Origin: Euonymus europaeus
Lineage: Eukaryota; Streptophyta; Magnoliopsida; Celastrales; Celastraceae
DNA: 64,000 nucleotides
NCBI GenBank assembly: GCA_963580455.1
Contig: OY756966.1
Coordinates: forward strand, 22,695,001 to 22,759,000
Direction: 5' to 3'
The stretch's first letter is position 1; each line of letters opens with the position of its first letter. Of the stretch, positions 36,083 through 48,639 are shown piece by piece. Below the pieces are notes generated by a model, which worked only from the letters and a program-made list of their open reading frames with translations, was not told where the DNA came from and searched no databases. A program made the position numbers and the translations under genes.

Positions 36083-36649
36083 TTATGCAAGCAATTGCTT
36101 CCAGTACCAATCCATAATATCTTCCAGATTCTCATTCTTCCCATCATCATCATCAACCATACCAGAAGAATCACCAATATTAGAATCACTTTCCAGTCTA
36201 ACCTTTACATCCTCCTTGAGTTTCTCTAATCGATTGGCGAATTCATACAACTCATCTAAACCCATACTTTCAATATCTCCACACCACCATTGTTCATCTC
36301 CATCGTGATCACTTCCTTCCCCCTTTTTCTCTCTATCTTTCATATTCTTCACTTCATCTTCCAGTTCATTCACCTCCTCCCACAAAGGCTTCGCCCGATC
36401 ATCGATTTTCATCGCGCTTTTGCCGCCAAGATAGGAATTCAGCACATCGTCAACGGAAGGATTCCCGAACCCGCAGAATTTGGTTTGCTTCCTCTGTCCT
36501 GGCGCTGAAACCAGTACGGCGATTGGGATTTGACATTGGAAGGACGTCTCTGCTGCCTTGGCGAAAAGAGTCTTCCGCCGCTTCGAGAATGTCACACTGA
36601 TGGACTTCTTGTCCCGCTCGTGCAATGGAATCGTTCTCTTTCTTCCCAT
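36083..36649 (-). CDS. type I (M-alpha-like) MADS-box transcription factor
   Basis: Single-exon frame of 188 aa starting at ATG 36649 (MGRKRTIPLHERDKKSISV). The MADS domain is recognisable over about residues 1-60: basic N-terminus, VTFSKRRKTLFAKAAE and a hydrophobic strand PIAVLVSAPG, with FGNPSVDDVLNSYL after it, the signature of M-alpha AGL proteins. There is no K-domain; a coiled region (WEEVNELEDEVKNMKDREKK) and an acidic C-terminus follow. Type I MADS proteins act mainly in female gametophyte and endosperm development. The core has CQIPIAVLV instead of the usual GVELAIIVFS-like stretch, so it is divergent. It points away from the LDIP-like gene, with about 400 bp between starts. Confidence 0.85.
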   Translation of the reverse strand: MGRKRTIPLHERDKKSISVTFSKRRKTLFAKAAETSFQCQIPIAVLVSAPGQRKQTKFCGFGNPSVDDVLNSYLGGKSAMKIDDRAKPLWEEVNELEDEVKNMKDREKKGEGSDHDGDEQWWCGDIESMGLDELYEFANRLEKLKEDVKVRLESDSNIGDSSGMVDDDDGKNENLEDIMDWYWKQLLA

Positions 36650-36728
36650 GATTGAATGTTGTGAAGAAAGCTTCAACTTTCAGAGAAAACCAGACCAGAA
36701 TTCCTTGTTTGGACAAGAAAAAACCCAC

Positions 36729-36742
36729 GCAATATATAGGCT
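36729..36742 (-). promoter_or_regulatory. TATA-like box of the MADS gene
   Basis: On the minus strand GCCTATATATTGCG lies about 85 bases upstream of the MADS start codon, a normal TATA position for a short 5' UTR. Seen in sequence; function inferred. Confidence 0.45.
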
Positions 36743-37057
36743 TTCGCGCTATCCTAATTCTGTTATGATTTGGGGTTCATTAATTAAAATTATAAATTAT
36801 GAATTAAGAGTGGGCTCTTTTATTTGGGAGAGAGTTGGGCTTCCGGCCCAAAATGAAACGGCTATTTTGGGCCTCGTTTCGGAAAAATGACCATGACGTG
36901 TACAGCTAACAACGACTACCGCTGTCACCATCTTGTGATCTTCTCTCCCTATCTGACACGCGTACTAGAAGTGATAACGGAGCAGAATCCAAATGCAATC
37001 GGAGGCAACTACCTATTGAACTGCGAAGAACTAGTCACGGTGAGTGAGAAGAAAAAG

Positions 37058-39673
37058 ATGGAGGAACCTCGCGGAACGGCGGCTACCAACGGCGCGAACG
37101 AGCAGAAAGGGCGGAGGCCGGAGGACTATACTCTTGGCGGCGTACTTCACAGTCTGATTGCGACTATCTTTTACCCCGATCACGAGAGCAGCGCCGCAGC
37201 TGCTTCTTTTCTTCAGCGAGTCAATAATTCTATCTCCGAGAACGCTCCTCTACTTCGTGAAGCGACGAGAAATACTGGTCGCAGTGTTCTTCTCTGGACT
37301 CGTAGAGGAAGCCCTCTCCGTGCACTCTTAGTCATCTCCGTGAGCTCGATTTCACCTTTTATGACAACCATGCATTGAAACTTAATTTTTAAATTTTCGT
37401 TTTACAGTTGTGTGGTTCTTAAAAATTGCAATAGACTTTTGAGTTCGAATTCCCTTTTTGATGGTGTACGATCGAATCAATGCTTGCTGCCATGGAAAGA
37501 TGTCTAGTGGACTACTTATCTATAATGAGTGAAAATGGTTTAGCTCAACTTCATCAATTGATAATTATATATGGTGATGAATTGAAGGAATTTCTTTTCT
37601 GGGAGCTGTGACGTTGTATTTGCCTAGGTATCATAAATAGCATGGGAGTTAGTGAATGAAATATGAAAAGATAATAATGGATCAGTTGAGATTCGAAGGG
37701 GAAAAAATGTGAATTTATACTGGGATATATAATGGCTTTATAGGCATGCTAGAATTGGTGCATCTGTAATGCTACTAATGCATCTATCATTTGCAAGAAT
37801 GAAGACATTGGCATGCGTTGGTTCTGTTTCTGTTGGAAGCCAAGTAGGATCAGTGAAATTAATTGCAGAGGTAAGAAGAAGAACAAGATAGGTGTTGCAC
37901 TAGGTTCAAAATAATACTTATTGCATTGATATTAGAGTGCTTTCTAACTGAAACTACATTAAGGTGATTCATTTTGTGGGAAGATTGAATAATGAGAATT
38001 TTTATGGCATGAATATCTTAATTCTAGGAGGATTGAAATGTGTTTATTTTTGCGTATAAGAGCTCAATGTGTCGCTTCCAAAAAGTTATGATCAACTAAA
38101 ATCTTTTCAATAACAAATTGCAACGTGTGCATACCCATTACTGCGCATGTGTCTCGCTTTGTTTAGACTATCTCTTAGTTTGAATACTGAAATTGATAAT
38201 GTGGTATGCTTGTCAGCTTGTGCACTAGACAATTTCAATACCAAATGTACATGAACCATTTGCTTTGAAAAAAATGATCATCTGAGTATTTTTTTTTCCT
38301 AGTCCAAACTTCCAGGAGTTATTGCCTTTTCTTTTTGTCATTTTTTCATATGTATATCATATGTGGAACTCTGTGAACCATGTACTCAAGAAAAACTATC
38401 TGTGTTGTGTGTGGGTGAACATGCATGTACTACTTATCTTTTAATGATCTTGCATGCATTTTGTCTAAAATTGCAGTGCCTCATTATTAACTTTCTAAAT
38501 TGCTGCAGGTTGGGACTATCTCTCTTCTTGCCTTGACAGGAATTCTTGTCTTTATGCTTTTCTTTCTGGCAGCGACTGTAAATGCCGTTGTTATTTCCCT
38601 TCTTGTCTCGTTGGCAGCTGTTGGAGGTTTCTTAGCTATTTTCTTCACCTGCATAACAGCTATATATATTGGGGCATTATCAATTGCTGCATTTGTTATT
38701 TCTGTTGCAACAATTTCAGCAATTGTGGCTTGTTCAATTGCCGCAGGTAATGTGGATTGAGCTCTTCGTACTTACCTTTCACTTTACTTTACTTTACTTT
38801 ACTTTGTTAAACAATCGTCTTTTGTTCTATTTTTACCAGTATATAGAGTAATAACTTGACAAAAACATGTAGTCACCGCGCCATATGAGAATCTCTTAAC
38901 TTAACTCATAAATGTCTGTTGCCATAAATTTATACCAAGGGAACTAAAGACCTAAAATTTATAATAAAACGTCCGTAGATTCCTGGCCAACTGCATTGAA
39001 ACATGCTGATTCAGATGCATAAGTTCTACTGGCAGACTGATGCATATCAAACATTAGGTGTATAGTTTTATTTTTTAAAAATGTTCAAGAGTACTACTTG
39101 AAGTAATGTGTTTGTGCTACATTCCTACAATATGATTTTTTTTTGGATGATCAATGGAATAGGAAATGGAAGAATACATTAGTTCTAGTTAGTTGTTGTC
39201 CCATCCTGGGATACTCTTGGGAATGATTTTGTGCCGCATGTTCCACTTTAATAGTTTGATTGACAGTTTATTCGATGGGTTCACTAAAAATAATCTTTAT
39301 AGCATAGCTGAATTTTTGTTGGTAAAATTGTTATGTAGAGGTATTTATGTGGAGGGCAATGCTGGATTTTTTTCGACATCGCAACAAAAAAATCTTTAGC
39401 AGGGTGGTCCTGCATATCCCTTACCCTTTCACCTGTGTTAGTGCCTGTGAAACTTGATCACAGACATTTTGTGATGATAATATGCATTTTAAGTGCTGAT
39501 TCTTATTTATTTGTTTATAATCAGGCTGGATCGGTTTCTTCTGCGTGTTGTGGTTGGCAACTAAGAAGTGTGTGGACCTTGCAAAGCAGTCATTGAACAT
39601 GACTAGTTCGGTGATTTCAACATACTCTTCTAAAAATGCTCGCTATCTTCATGTAGCAGCCAAGGTAGATTGA
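37058..39673 (+). CDS. LDIP: LDAP-interacting protein (LDIP)-like lipid-droplet membrane protein
   Basis: Three exons: 37058-37339, 38509-38746, 39525-39673; 669 nt, 222 aa. The start is the ATG (MEEPRGTAAT) preceding a conserved YTLGGVLHSLIATIFYPD segment; then SENAPLLREATRNTGRSVLLW and RRGSPLRALLVISVGTISLL. Residues about 85-180 form one long hydrophobic region (ALTGILVFMLFFLAA, FLAIFFTCITAIYIGALSIA, GWIGFFCVLWL) followed by a polar tail with KKCVDLAKQSLNMTSSVIST. The pattern matches the plant LDIP family (Arabidopsis At5g16550, from memory), which partners with LDAP at lipid droplets and affects their size; droplet localisation here is inferred. The first intron is 1.17 kb. Confidence 0.75.
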
Positions 39674-40271
39674 AAGGTCAATGTGAGTTGTAACCCGTAC
39701 ATGTAGGTATCTATCCAGCTGTACACGTCCCTGTTTTGTTTTCCAAACCTTTGTGGGATTCCTGTGTCCTTTTTTAATGCATGGCAAATCTTTAATGCAT
39801 CTTGTATTCTTGATTTCTGGGGTATTAGTTCTGCTATGCATCAATTAAATTGCACAATAAGTTTGCTTGTTACTGGTCAGGTGGAAATATAAATAAGATG
39901 ATGTGATCATCTTAAATTATGTTCTGGGACATGGTTGGTGGTTTGAAGTGTTGAACTAGTTTGATGCCTGTTAGGTATAGAGAATTAGTACCACTCCATT
40001 GGCAATCTAGAAGTTGATGATATGATCTACTGAGAATACTGTTTGTCAGTGTTGTGGGAGAAATGGTTCCTTCATTATTTTGATTGCCTTGATTGACAGG
40101 GAATTGATACTACTCCATGGTCCATGGTGGAGGTTTCAAACTTTCAATGTGGTTAAAAGTTAAAACCTAACTGGGCCCAACTGTACTCGGCCCATCAAAT
40201 TGCAGGCTGATTTTTATTTGTGAAGGTACGTACTTCTTATTGGGCAAAGTTCACCCATCGGAAAAAGTCTT
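39674..40271. other. 3' flank of the LDIP-like gene
   Basis: AT-rich 3' UTR and intergenic DNA. No gene, RNA or repeat boundary recognised before the element that starts near 40272. Confidence 0.4.
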
Positions 40272-42406
40272 ACGGGGCATTTGGTTGGCTTTTTTGAGGG
40301 GGAATGAGAGGATATGAGGATGAGAATCATTTATTCTCTCGTTTGATTGAGTTTGGGAGGATTGAGTTTGGGAGGCTGGAATCTCAAAACTCATTTTTCC
40401 TCATGTAAATTAGCAATACTTATTGAAATGATGAGATTAATTAATTTTCACAAGGGGAATGAGTTTTGATGTTTAAAAGACTATTTTTTTTATTAATAAG
40501 TAATCACAAATTAATGAATTATTTGGTGATAAGTTCTTTATATGGACTTTATATTTCATTTAGTCTTTTTGAAAAGTTTGTAACCCAACATATTCCCAAT
40601 CATTTGAAGTTTAGCTCAATAAGGATAACTTTAAATTTTAACCTCAATTAATGACAATTTTACCCTCCCCTCATTTAAACCTATCTTTATTTTTATTAGT
40701 ACATGATTGCTCCTTATTTAGGAAATAATTATTTTAATAAAATAAATATAAATACAATCTCGGAAAGTTGGATGAAAATCATGTATTTTATCTATATGTT
40801 TTTAAAGATAAACTAATATTTTCTCTTTTGATGAATCAAAGTGAAGAGTCGATCAACCAAATTTTTTTTTCTTTCATGAAAATTAAGCTCATGCACTTAC
40901 ATGCGCAAAATTTAGTTCACTCAATAACCTATGCATATACATTAAAATATGTGAATCATTATATTATTAAAATCAACAATGAAACACTTATCCATCAACA
41001 AAAAGTCATCCAATACAAATGTCAATATTTTTATTACATTCTTCACTAACAACCAAAGCTAATAACTTATGAGAATAATATCATAATAAAACTCAATTCA
41101 TATTTTAAACAAAACTAAATACCATAACAATTTTTAACCGTTTTGGTGACTTTTGCGAAAATCCTCTGAATTCTGGGTATGAAATTCTCTGATTTTTTTT
41201 TTGGCATAATTTCAAAAACTCTTTTGAATTGTTTTGGTGAGTTTTGTAAAATTATTTGAATTCTTGATAAGTTTGAGAAATCCTCTAATCATCTAAATTT
41301 TTAGTTGTTTTTTTGTTTCATTTTGATAAAGTTTAGGGTTTTGAAGTTTAAGATATTAGAGTTTAGAGTTTATGGTATAAAGTTTTAGGGTTTAGGAGAA
41401 CATAATTCATTATTTAGGATTTTGGGGTTTAGGACTTAAGGTTTAAGGTTTAGGAATATGTATTAGTAGAATTTTAAGATTTTCTTCTTATTTTTGTAAA
41501 TTCTTCTTAATTATTTATAAGATTTTTTTGTTCAAAATTAAAACTAGAATTGTTTACATTCAGAGGATTTCTGGTTATAAGGTTTAAAGTTCAAGAGTCT
41601 GTGTTTAAAATATTAGAGTTTAGTGTTTATATTTTATGATTTTGGGATTTAAGATATTAGGATTTAGTATTTATGATTTTGGGATTTTTATTATATATTT
41701 TATGCAATCCTCTATTTTTTTTCGCTTAATTTCAAAAATTCCTTTGATTTATTTTGGTAAATTTTGTGAAATTCTCTAAATTTGTGACAAGTTTGTGAAA
41801 TCCTCTGAAATTTTTTGTTGTTTTTTGTTTGATTTTTAAAAAATCTATATTTTTTGATATATTTTTATGAAATCATCTGAATTTATTTGCTTAATTTTGA
41901 AAACTATTTTGATTGGTTTTGATGAGTTTTGAGAAATCCTCTGAATTCTGGATAAGTTTGAGAAATCCTCTGAGTTCATTCGGAGGATTTGACGAATGAA
42001 CATATTTAAACATATCGATGATGGATCTCATTGGAAAGAGTTTTTCGTGTTGATTATAAATATATATTTTTTTTAAAAATCCGACTTGTATTTTGAGAGA
42101 AAAAATTGTTTTAAAGTTTTTAAAAGAAAAAAATAAAAAGAATCTGGTGATGTCAGCATATGTCATTCACATAAGGATTTATTGGAATAAGGATAGTTTT
42201 GTCCAGAATTATTTAAAGGATGTTTTGGAATATTAAAAAATTGAAGGGAGTGAATGAAATACATATTTTTATTAAAGGATTTATTGGTGAATCCCCCTTA
42301 AAATTTTAATATTCATGTTCACGCTTCATTTTATATCAAACATAAAAGTGTTCATCTAACGCTAATATAATGCTCATACTCGCACTCATCGAATTGCTAA
42401 TAAATA
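40272..42406. mobile_element. non-autonomous TIR-type element, long copy
   Basis: The left ~270 bases (starting ACGGGGCATTTGGTTGGC, with GAGGGGGAATGAG, CACAAGGGGAATGAGTTTT and TTAATAAGTAATCACAAATT) and the right ~120 bases (ATATCAAACATAAAAGTGTT, CACTCATCGAATTGCTAATAA) match a much shorter copy at 53777-54189 in the same order. The interior 1.7 kb is absent from that copy. No transposase is seen. The superfamily is unclear: ends of this kind occur in several plant MITE families, and no clean target duplication was found. Confidence 0.5.
41140..41990. repeat. degenerate interior repeats, including telomere-like TTTAGGG words
   Basis: The phrase TTTTGGTGAGTTTTG-GAAATYCTCTGAATTC recurs with changes at about 41143, 41225, 41745 and 41915. 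Between 41330 and 41460 the plant telomere-type words GGGTTTAGG and TTTAGGGTTTAGG recur in a degenerate form (GTTTAGGGTTTTGAAG, TTTTAGGGTTTAGGAGAA, GGGGTTTAGGACTTAAGG). No perfect array is present. Confidence 0.55.
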
Positions 42407-42925
42407 CATTGTTAGAGCTTCTCCATTCCGGGGAAAATAGGTTTTTTGATTTAAATAGGAGAGGGATGTCATCTTATGCTTCAAATTGCTCACTTATGAC
42501 ATAAATTTGTTTTGGACGGACTTGAGATGGGCTAAAAAAAAAAAACTAGCTAGAATCCTTAAATTTTAAAAACTATATTAGAACATGTAAGTGCTAATAC
42601 TAGCTAGCACATTTCATGTCATAACCTTTTTTGATAAATAGGCTTAGTCTCAACAGATATGTAGATTGAAAATCTCACAAGACGGAGGAAAATCGAACAT
42701 AAAATCCATAATTTTGGACTTATCAACCTTCAAGAAAAAAGCTAAAAGAGACAACAAATACACATGAACACATAAAAACAGTAACATATATGATAACAAC
42801 CAAAACAAACTCCTGTCCTCGTAGCGCGTTGCCATATTCCTTAAGAACTCAGAACCAAACTATTCGATTTTCATGCAATTGAACACCTTCCCGAGCTAAA
42901 GCATCCGCAATATCATTTGATTCCC
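42407..42925. other. AT-rich spacer
   Basis: No gene recognised; probably includes the 3' tail of the LINE relic that follows on the minus strand. Confidence 0.35.
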
Positions 42926-44060
42926 TTAGTATTTATACAATATCCAACGAGGGAAGCATACGTTTTGAGTTGTTAATTGCATTGTGTATGAAGTTGTATT
43001 TCCACGGAACCTGACCTTTATGGTTTGCCATCCACAAGCATTAGCAGAATCGGACTCCAAAATGATTTTCATATGGCAAAATCTTGGACAGGCAGCCGTT
43101 AACACCAACGCTTTTTCGATGGCCATGTACTCGGCTTGGTTTGAATCGCGTATCCCTGCATGAAAACTGAAATTGTACAACACCATCCTTGTATCATCAC
43201 GAAGAACTCCACCTATACCTGCCCTCCCAGGCTTTCCTATGCTTGAGCCATCTGCATTCCATTTGATGCATCCATGTTGAGGAGGTGATCATTGCTGACT
43301 GATGATAGGCCGCTGAAGCATCTTGTTTGATAGAGAAATAATTAGAACAGTAGAGAATTCTAGCATTGCATGATAGGACAAGGTTGACATAAATGCATGG
43401 CCCCATTCCACAAATCTATGCAAAATAACTGCGAAGACAGCCGACCAAACTACTTGCTTAATTTCCAAGCCTTCCTTTGTACACTTCCTGTCTTTACCAA
43501 TGAACACCACTGCTCGAAGAGACTGGAAATATCACTAGCTGAGCACCAAGATAATCCCCACCAGTTAGCCGAGTGATAGTGATAGTGTGATAACATATAG
43601 ATGATGGCCTAGAGCAATGGCAAAATAAATGATCTACCGATTCCTCAACACTTGCACAAAATGGACAAAAGGAATTCACCACATTTATTATACCTCGCTG
43701 AGCTAGTATACTTCTAGTGGGAGTCTTCTTATGAAGTAGCACCCAAGTAAACACATCTACTTTAAGAGCGCCCACAATGCCAACAAATTGAGAAGGTTTC
43801 TTCTTAGCAACAGTCGCAGGCGCATCTTGAACAAAGACATGTAATATATAGGAAGATTTGAAAGTGTGGATTTAATGAGAGTTAACTTCCCCCAATGGAC
43901 AACACCTTTCCTTTCCAACGAGCTAACTTATTTTCAAACAACTCCACTACAGGCCTCCATGTCTTCACTCTACCAAAATTTGCACCTAACGGGAAGCCGA
44001 GATATTTGATTGGAAAGGATTCAACAGAAAAGTGTTTCCTGTGATCAGTTAATTAAACCA
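42926..44060 (-). pseudogene. non-LTR retrotransposon (LINE) relic: RT tail, zf-RVT, RNase H
   Basis: Read 5'->3' on the minus strand: an RT C-terminal block SFPIKYLGFPLGANFGRVKTW with FENKLARWKGKVLSIGG; then a zinc-binding zf-RVT block (VDVFTWVLLHKKTPTRSILA, FCPFCASVEESVDHLFCHCS); then an RNase H-like block (CIKWNADGSSIGKPGRAGIG, SNQAEYMAIEKAL, ILESDSANA). Order and motifs are those of plant LINEs. Frame shifts and stops separate the blocks, so no intact ORF2 remains. The RNase H frame itself is open over about 43280-42926. Confidence 0.85.
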
Positions 44061-44569
44061 ATTTGGATCTAACAAGTACCATCAGAATTGTTTCTATTGT
44101 GGCTAATAGCATACATAAACCAATTCCGATTTCTCTGTAAAGAGATTTCATGTATTCTCCCCAAAATCGGAAAGGTTTCCATGGCAGTAATTCATTAAGA
44201 GGATATTCAGGTTTACAAGTAATGATATTAAGATGAACAAAAATGGAAGGTCACCATTTGTTTGTATTGATAACTGATCAGTATATATGTATGTATATAT
44301 CTTCTTTCACCAATATATACACAGATTCTGGAGTTGGAACTGATGCTTTCATGTCATACAGATAGTCTTTTTTCATATTTCATCTTCTATTTCACAATTG
44401 TGACTGATTAATCACTTTTTTCTTGCTCTTAATTAGCAACTTGTATTAGTATTCCTATGACTCATGAGCGCCATATATAACAAGCTCTCGAGGAATATTA
44501 GTTGATACAATCGAACATAACAAACCTGACGACAGATTAAGTTGAGCGAAAAATGAGCAGTAGAAGTAC
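44061..44569. other. 3' flank of the KAN1-like gene
   Basis: AT-rich DNA with the likely 3' UTR of the KANADI gene (minus strand). No other gene recognised. Confidence 0.4.
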
Positions 44570-46922
44570 TTATGTATGCTCCTTCCCAATTTTCCAGTCT
44601 GGCCTGCCTAATGTGAACTCCAAACTTGGGTTCTTGCAATACAAATTAGAGTACTGTGAATATCTTTTCATCTGAATTGAATCACAGTCCTGCAGTAATG
44701 TTCCAAGACACACCTAATTAAAAAACAGACACAATATAGCACATAAATACGAAAGTTGAGTTCAACATTAAGTTCGAGGGCTCGAGTTTAGATCTATATC
44801 ATGTCGAAAGTATAGTTATTGATTTAAAAAAAGAAAGTTTAAACTTGTTTCCAGAAAAACATGCACATAAAAAAAGTAATGCCAAACTGAGTCAAAAATA
44901 GGTATTATTAGTACTACGTACCCTAAGTACCTAGAGGGTACCTAGCTTGCTCTAGATTATGATAGGGAGGGGGTATGCATGACTCATTATGAGGGTATGA
45001 ATGCTGGTCACATTTTTTCCCATAATAAAGAGATAATGAGTTCGAATAGCAAGAGAGGCTCTTTTTTTTTTTCTCTCACATTAAATTTGTGCCCGAACTC
45101 GAGACGAATGCCTCACAATGATAACTAATAATAACATGCCCAATCTATTCAAATTCACAACTATTTTTGGTTTGAGTCAATATATATATATATACACCTC
45201 AATTATCAAAAAAAAATTATACACGTACCTCAGTTTGTTTTCCAAATCTTTCTTGTTGCTTGAATGATCCTTTTCTGTGCACATCCATGTCATTGGAATT
45301 TGTTTGTTGACAGGCCTCTCTACTACGTGCATCAAATGATTTATTTATACATATATACATATACACACATATAGAGAGAGAGATTAGCTTCCAGCTATAT
45401 CATTAATTCGTTACGATGTTAACAACATGAGACAGAGAGGAAGAAACCTACGCTGCAATTTGAAAGTCAAATGCGAGCGCACATACGCACGCTCGTATCT
45501 ATATCTATATCTATATCTCTATATATATATTTGAGACTGCAGTGAAAGTATTTAACTTTCATCAATCTTCCGTGCATGAACAATATGTACAATAAGATGC
45601 TTCACTTTTTTCTTCTTCGTCTTTGGAATGTGAAGTAACCAATTAATATGATTGTGGTTCAAATCAAGAAGAATTTAAATGATGATAAATTCATTTAGTT
45701 TAACTATTTTATACATGTAATGGATAATAATTAATTCTGTCTGTTTAGTTTAAATGATCCATTTATAGTTTAGTCAAAGTTTAAATCACCAGATGACAGC
45801 AGAAATTAATAAGGATAACCCTAATTCATCTTCTCCATGATATAAATGCAAATACTGAAGAGGAGTCAATTTGCTCCATAAGCGCTTGAAAACAAGTTAT
45901 AATGCTCATGAAAACAACCTATATACTCTTTGATTAATATATATATATATATATATATATAGATGAATTCTCCTATAAAGTTCTAACATGTGATCATAAA
46001 ATGAAGTTCTAACTTTTGGGTTGAAAACATTTTATTAAAATTCGTAAAATTCATATTTGTATTTTGATCGTTATATATATATTATTTGAAACAAAAATAA
46101 AGGAAGAGCAGAAGAGACTCAAAAGAAGATTTGGTGGACACCAAACATGTAACTTTAAAAAGTGAAGAACACCAAACTCATGGTACTAAAAATACTCTTT
46201 TTTTGGATATGTGTGTGTGTGATTGTAGAGAGAATAAGAGTATCACATACAGTTAAATTAATAATAATAATAATAATAATGTACAGTATATATAGTTTCT
46301 AAAGAAAAAGATAAAGTGTAGCTTCTGCTGCTGTTGCTTTCTCATATTCTAATTCGCATATATTTGATTGCTTAACTACCACTCCTTTAGTACCCAATAT
46401 AACAACTAAAGCTACAAAATCTCCTGTCACAGAAAATCTACCCAAAAAAAACCCCCATCAGAAGTGAAAGCAAAAACTGCCACAATCAGTAGTCTTTTCA
46501 TTGTTGAAAATGGTGAACTTGGGTTTGCATTTCTAAGCCAATTAAGGTATAAAAAGTTGTTGATTCATTAGTCCATCAATTTCAAAAAGTGCATATGCTA
46601 CAACTATGTATCACAAGTGTGATAATATTTATATATATATATATATATGTATGTATACCTTGAAGAGTTACTCCAGAGTGAAGTGGCAGTATTACTTGTA
46701 GTAGAAGAGTAGTCCATTTGTTGTTGCAATGATACATCTAATGATGGTCCTGTTTGATCTGTGAATATTCTTTGCCTTGCATTAATATTATTTCCTACAG
46801 AGTTTATATCTTCCTCTCCTGATCCATCTGATACCAAAATGTTGCATTAAATTAAACACTGCATGTGTAAGTTTATGTATGCATGCATGTATATATGTAT
46901 ACATAGACACACACACACATAG

Positions 46923-46958
<36 letters not shown>

Positions 46959-48363
46959 TATACGAGCCAGAGAAAATTAAATAAAAGAATTGCAGTACAA
47001 ACCATACGAGTTACAATACCTGAGGAAGCAGGAGGTCTGTCAGTGGTTTTGACAGTTCGATACATCTGCCAAAAGTCATAGGGAAGGATCAAAACTCTTA
47101 CCATTTAATCACATCATGTAATTCAACCATATGATTTTTTTAAAGCTAAGAAAATAAATTAAAGCACCATGATCGTTAATCACGAGGATGATGTTTGATA
47201 ATAATAAGTAGGTACAATTTGCATTATTGAGTCATGATGACTTTTTTTTGTACTTTTTTGTCATTTTACTTCTCCTTCTCTCTATGACAGCACGAGCTTG
47301 TCTGCTTCAGATTCAAAACTCTCTCTCTCTCTCTAGTCGATTTCATTCATCCATTCAGTCTCAGCATTCATTGATTACTATGTCAGTAAGAAATTAAACC
47401 TTCAACATTAGTGGTGGTGGAGGTGTACCTGTAAATGACTCTTGACATGAGCTAATGTGAGATCTTTGACGTCCATCAGCTCCAGAACTGACTTTGGAGT
47501 TGCCCCTGATTAATTAATCAATTTAATTAACTCCACAAACCAAATTCATATATAGAAAAGAAGATAAGAACTAGCAGTACTACTCAAAAGATCATTAATG
47601 ACTTTATATAATTACTTTCATGGCCACCAAGTAGCTCAACAGCATGAACAAATCTAGCATGAAGAGTGCTAGTCCACCGCATCCTTGGCGCCCTCATGCT
47701 CCTCCTTGTGGGTAACTTTGGAAGAAATCTTGATCTAATCTTACCATGATCATAAGATCCATACTGTAAGTTGTTTTCTGTCTTGAAAACATCCAATGAA
47801 AACCCATTCTGCCTGCTTGTTGGTGTTGTTGGTAACCGGCCATAAAAGGACTGATGAGGATTATGACCTAAATAGGAATGGGAAGGAGGGATTTGGTAAT
47901 TATAACCCATCATCTTAGGATCTTTGTGGTTGTAATGTAAAGGAGTAGAAGAAGAGAAGGGGAATGAACGATTTCGATACACCGGAATCCCTTTTATTGG
48001 CCTCAAACTACCGTCCGATGATGATGATGATGATGATATATCAAGTAACGAAATCCCATGGTCTATGTGAAGTGCTCCACTGCTTGCACTGAAATTGCTT
48101 CTTCTTCTAATTAGGCTTATTTCAGTACCCTCCTTGGCTTTGGATGGGTGTGCTAGAGAGAGATCGAGCTCTGTACTACTGTAAGGTTGTTGTGAATCAC
48201 TAGCAGTCTTGATGACAGAGCTTGAAAGATTGAAGTTTGTATCTATAATTTCATTGATTGAAGAAGAATTAGAGGTAGTATTTGAAGGACTAATGTGAAG
48301 GGAAAGATCTGGGTTTGTGTTTGAAGGATGTTGTTGAATGAAAACCCCTCCTTGTAAGGGCAT
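44570..48363 (-). CDS. KAN1: KANADI1-like GARP transcription repressor
   Basis: Six exons on the minus strand: 47616-48363, 47429-47505, 47020-47065, 46659-46827, 45229-45319, 44570-44689; 1251 nt, 416 aa. The GARP/Myb-like domain runs MRAPRMRWTSTLHARFVHAV, ELLGGHERATPKSVLELMDV, KDLTLAHVKSHLQMYRTVKT, split over exons 1-3 as in other KANADI genes. KAN1-type signatures flank it: NPDLSLHISPSN near the start, PIKGIPVYRNRSFPF, SRFLPKLPTRRS, SSDGSGEED, WSNSSR and the C-terminal NPSLEFTLGRPDW. KANADIs set abaxial organ identity, repressing adaxial and auxin-pathway genes in the nucleus. Exons 5 and 6 carry the end of the protein and were found by frame and motif, not by a long ORF. The ATG at 48363 is the first in-frame ATG. 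Confidence 0.93.
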
Positions 48364-48639
48364 TTTCTCACAACTAAAATTCAATTCTTCTTTTCCTTCT
48401 TATAATCCAACTTGATATCAAGAAAATGAGCAAAAAAAAGTGCAAATATAATCAAGTTGGTGATTTAGGAGGAGATTTGGGTTTAATTTGTTGGAAGAAT
48501 GTATAGCTAAAGGGTTTGAGAGAAGAACAATTGATTTGGTTTTTGTGCTTTATTAAGGGACCAAATTAAAAGAAAAGCACAAGAATATAAAATACTCAAA
48601 TCTTGTTGGAGAAACAAACATGTTCAAAGAAAGGTGCAT

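Noticed and set aside
37430..37460. GAGTTCGAATTCC, resembling a tRNA B-box
   Set aside because: No A-box, no cloverleaf and it lies in the first LDIP intron; no other tRNA-like fold was found in the window.
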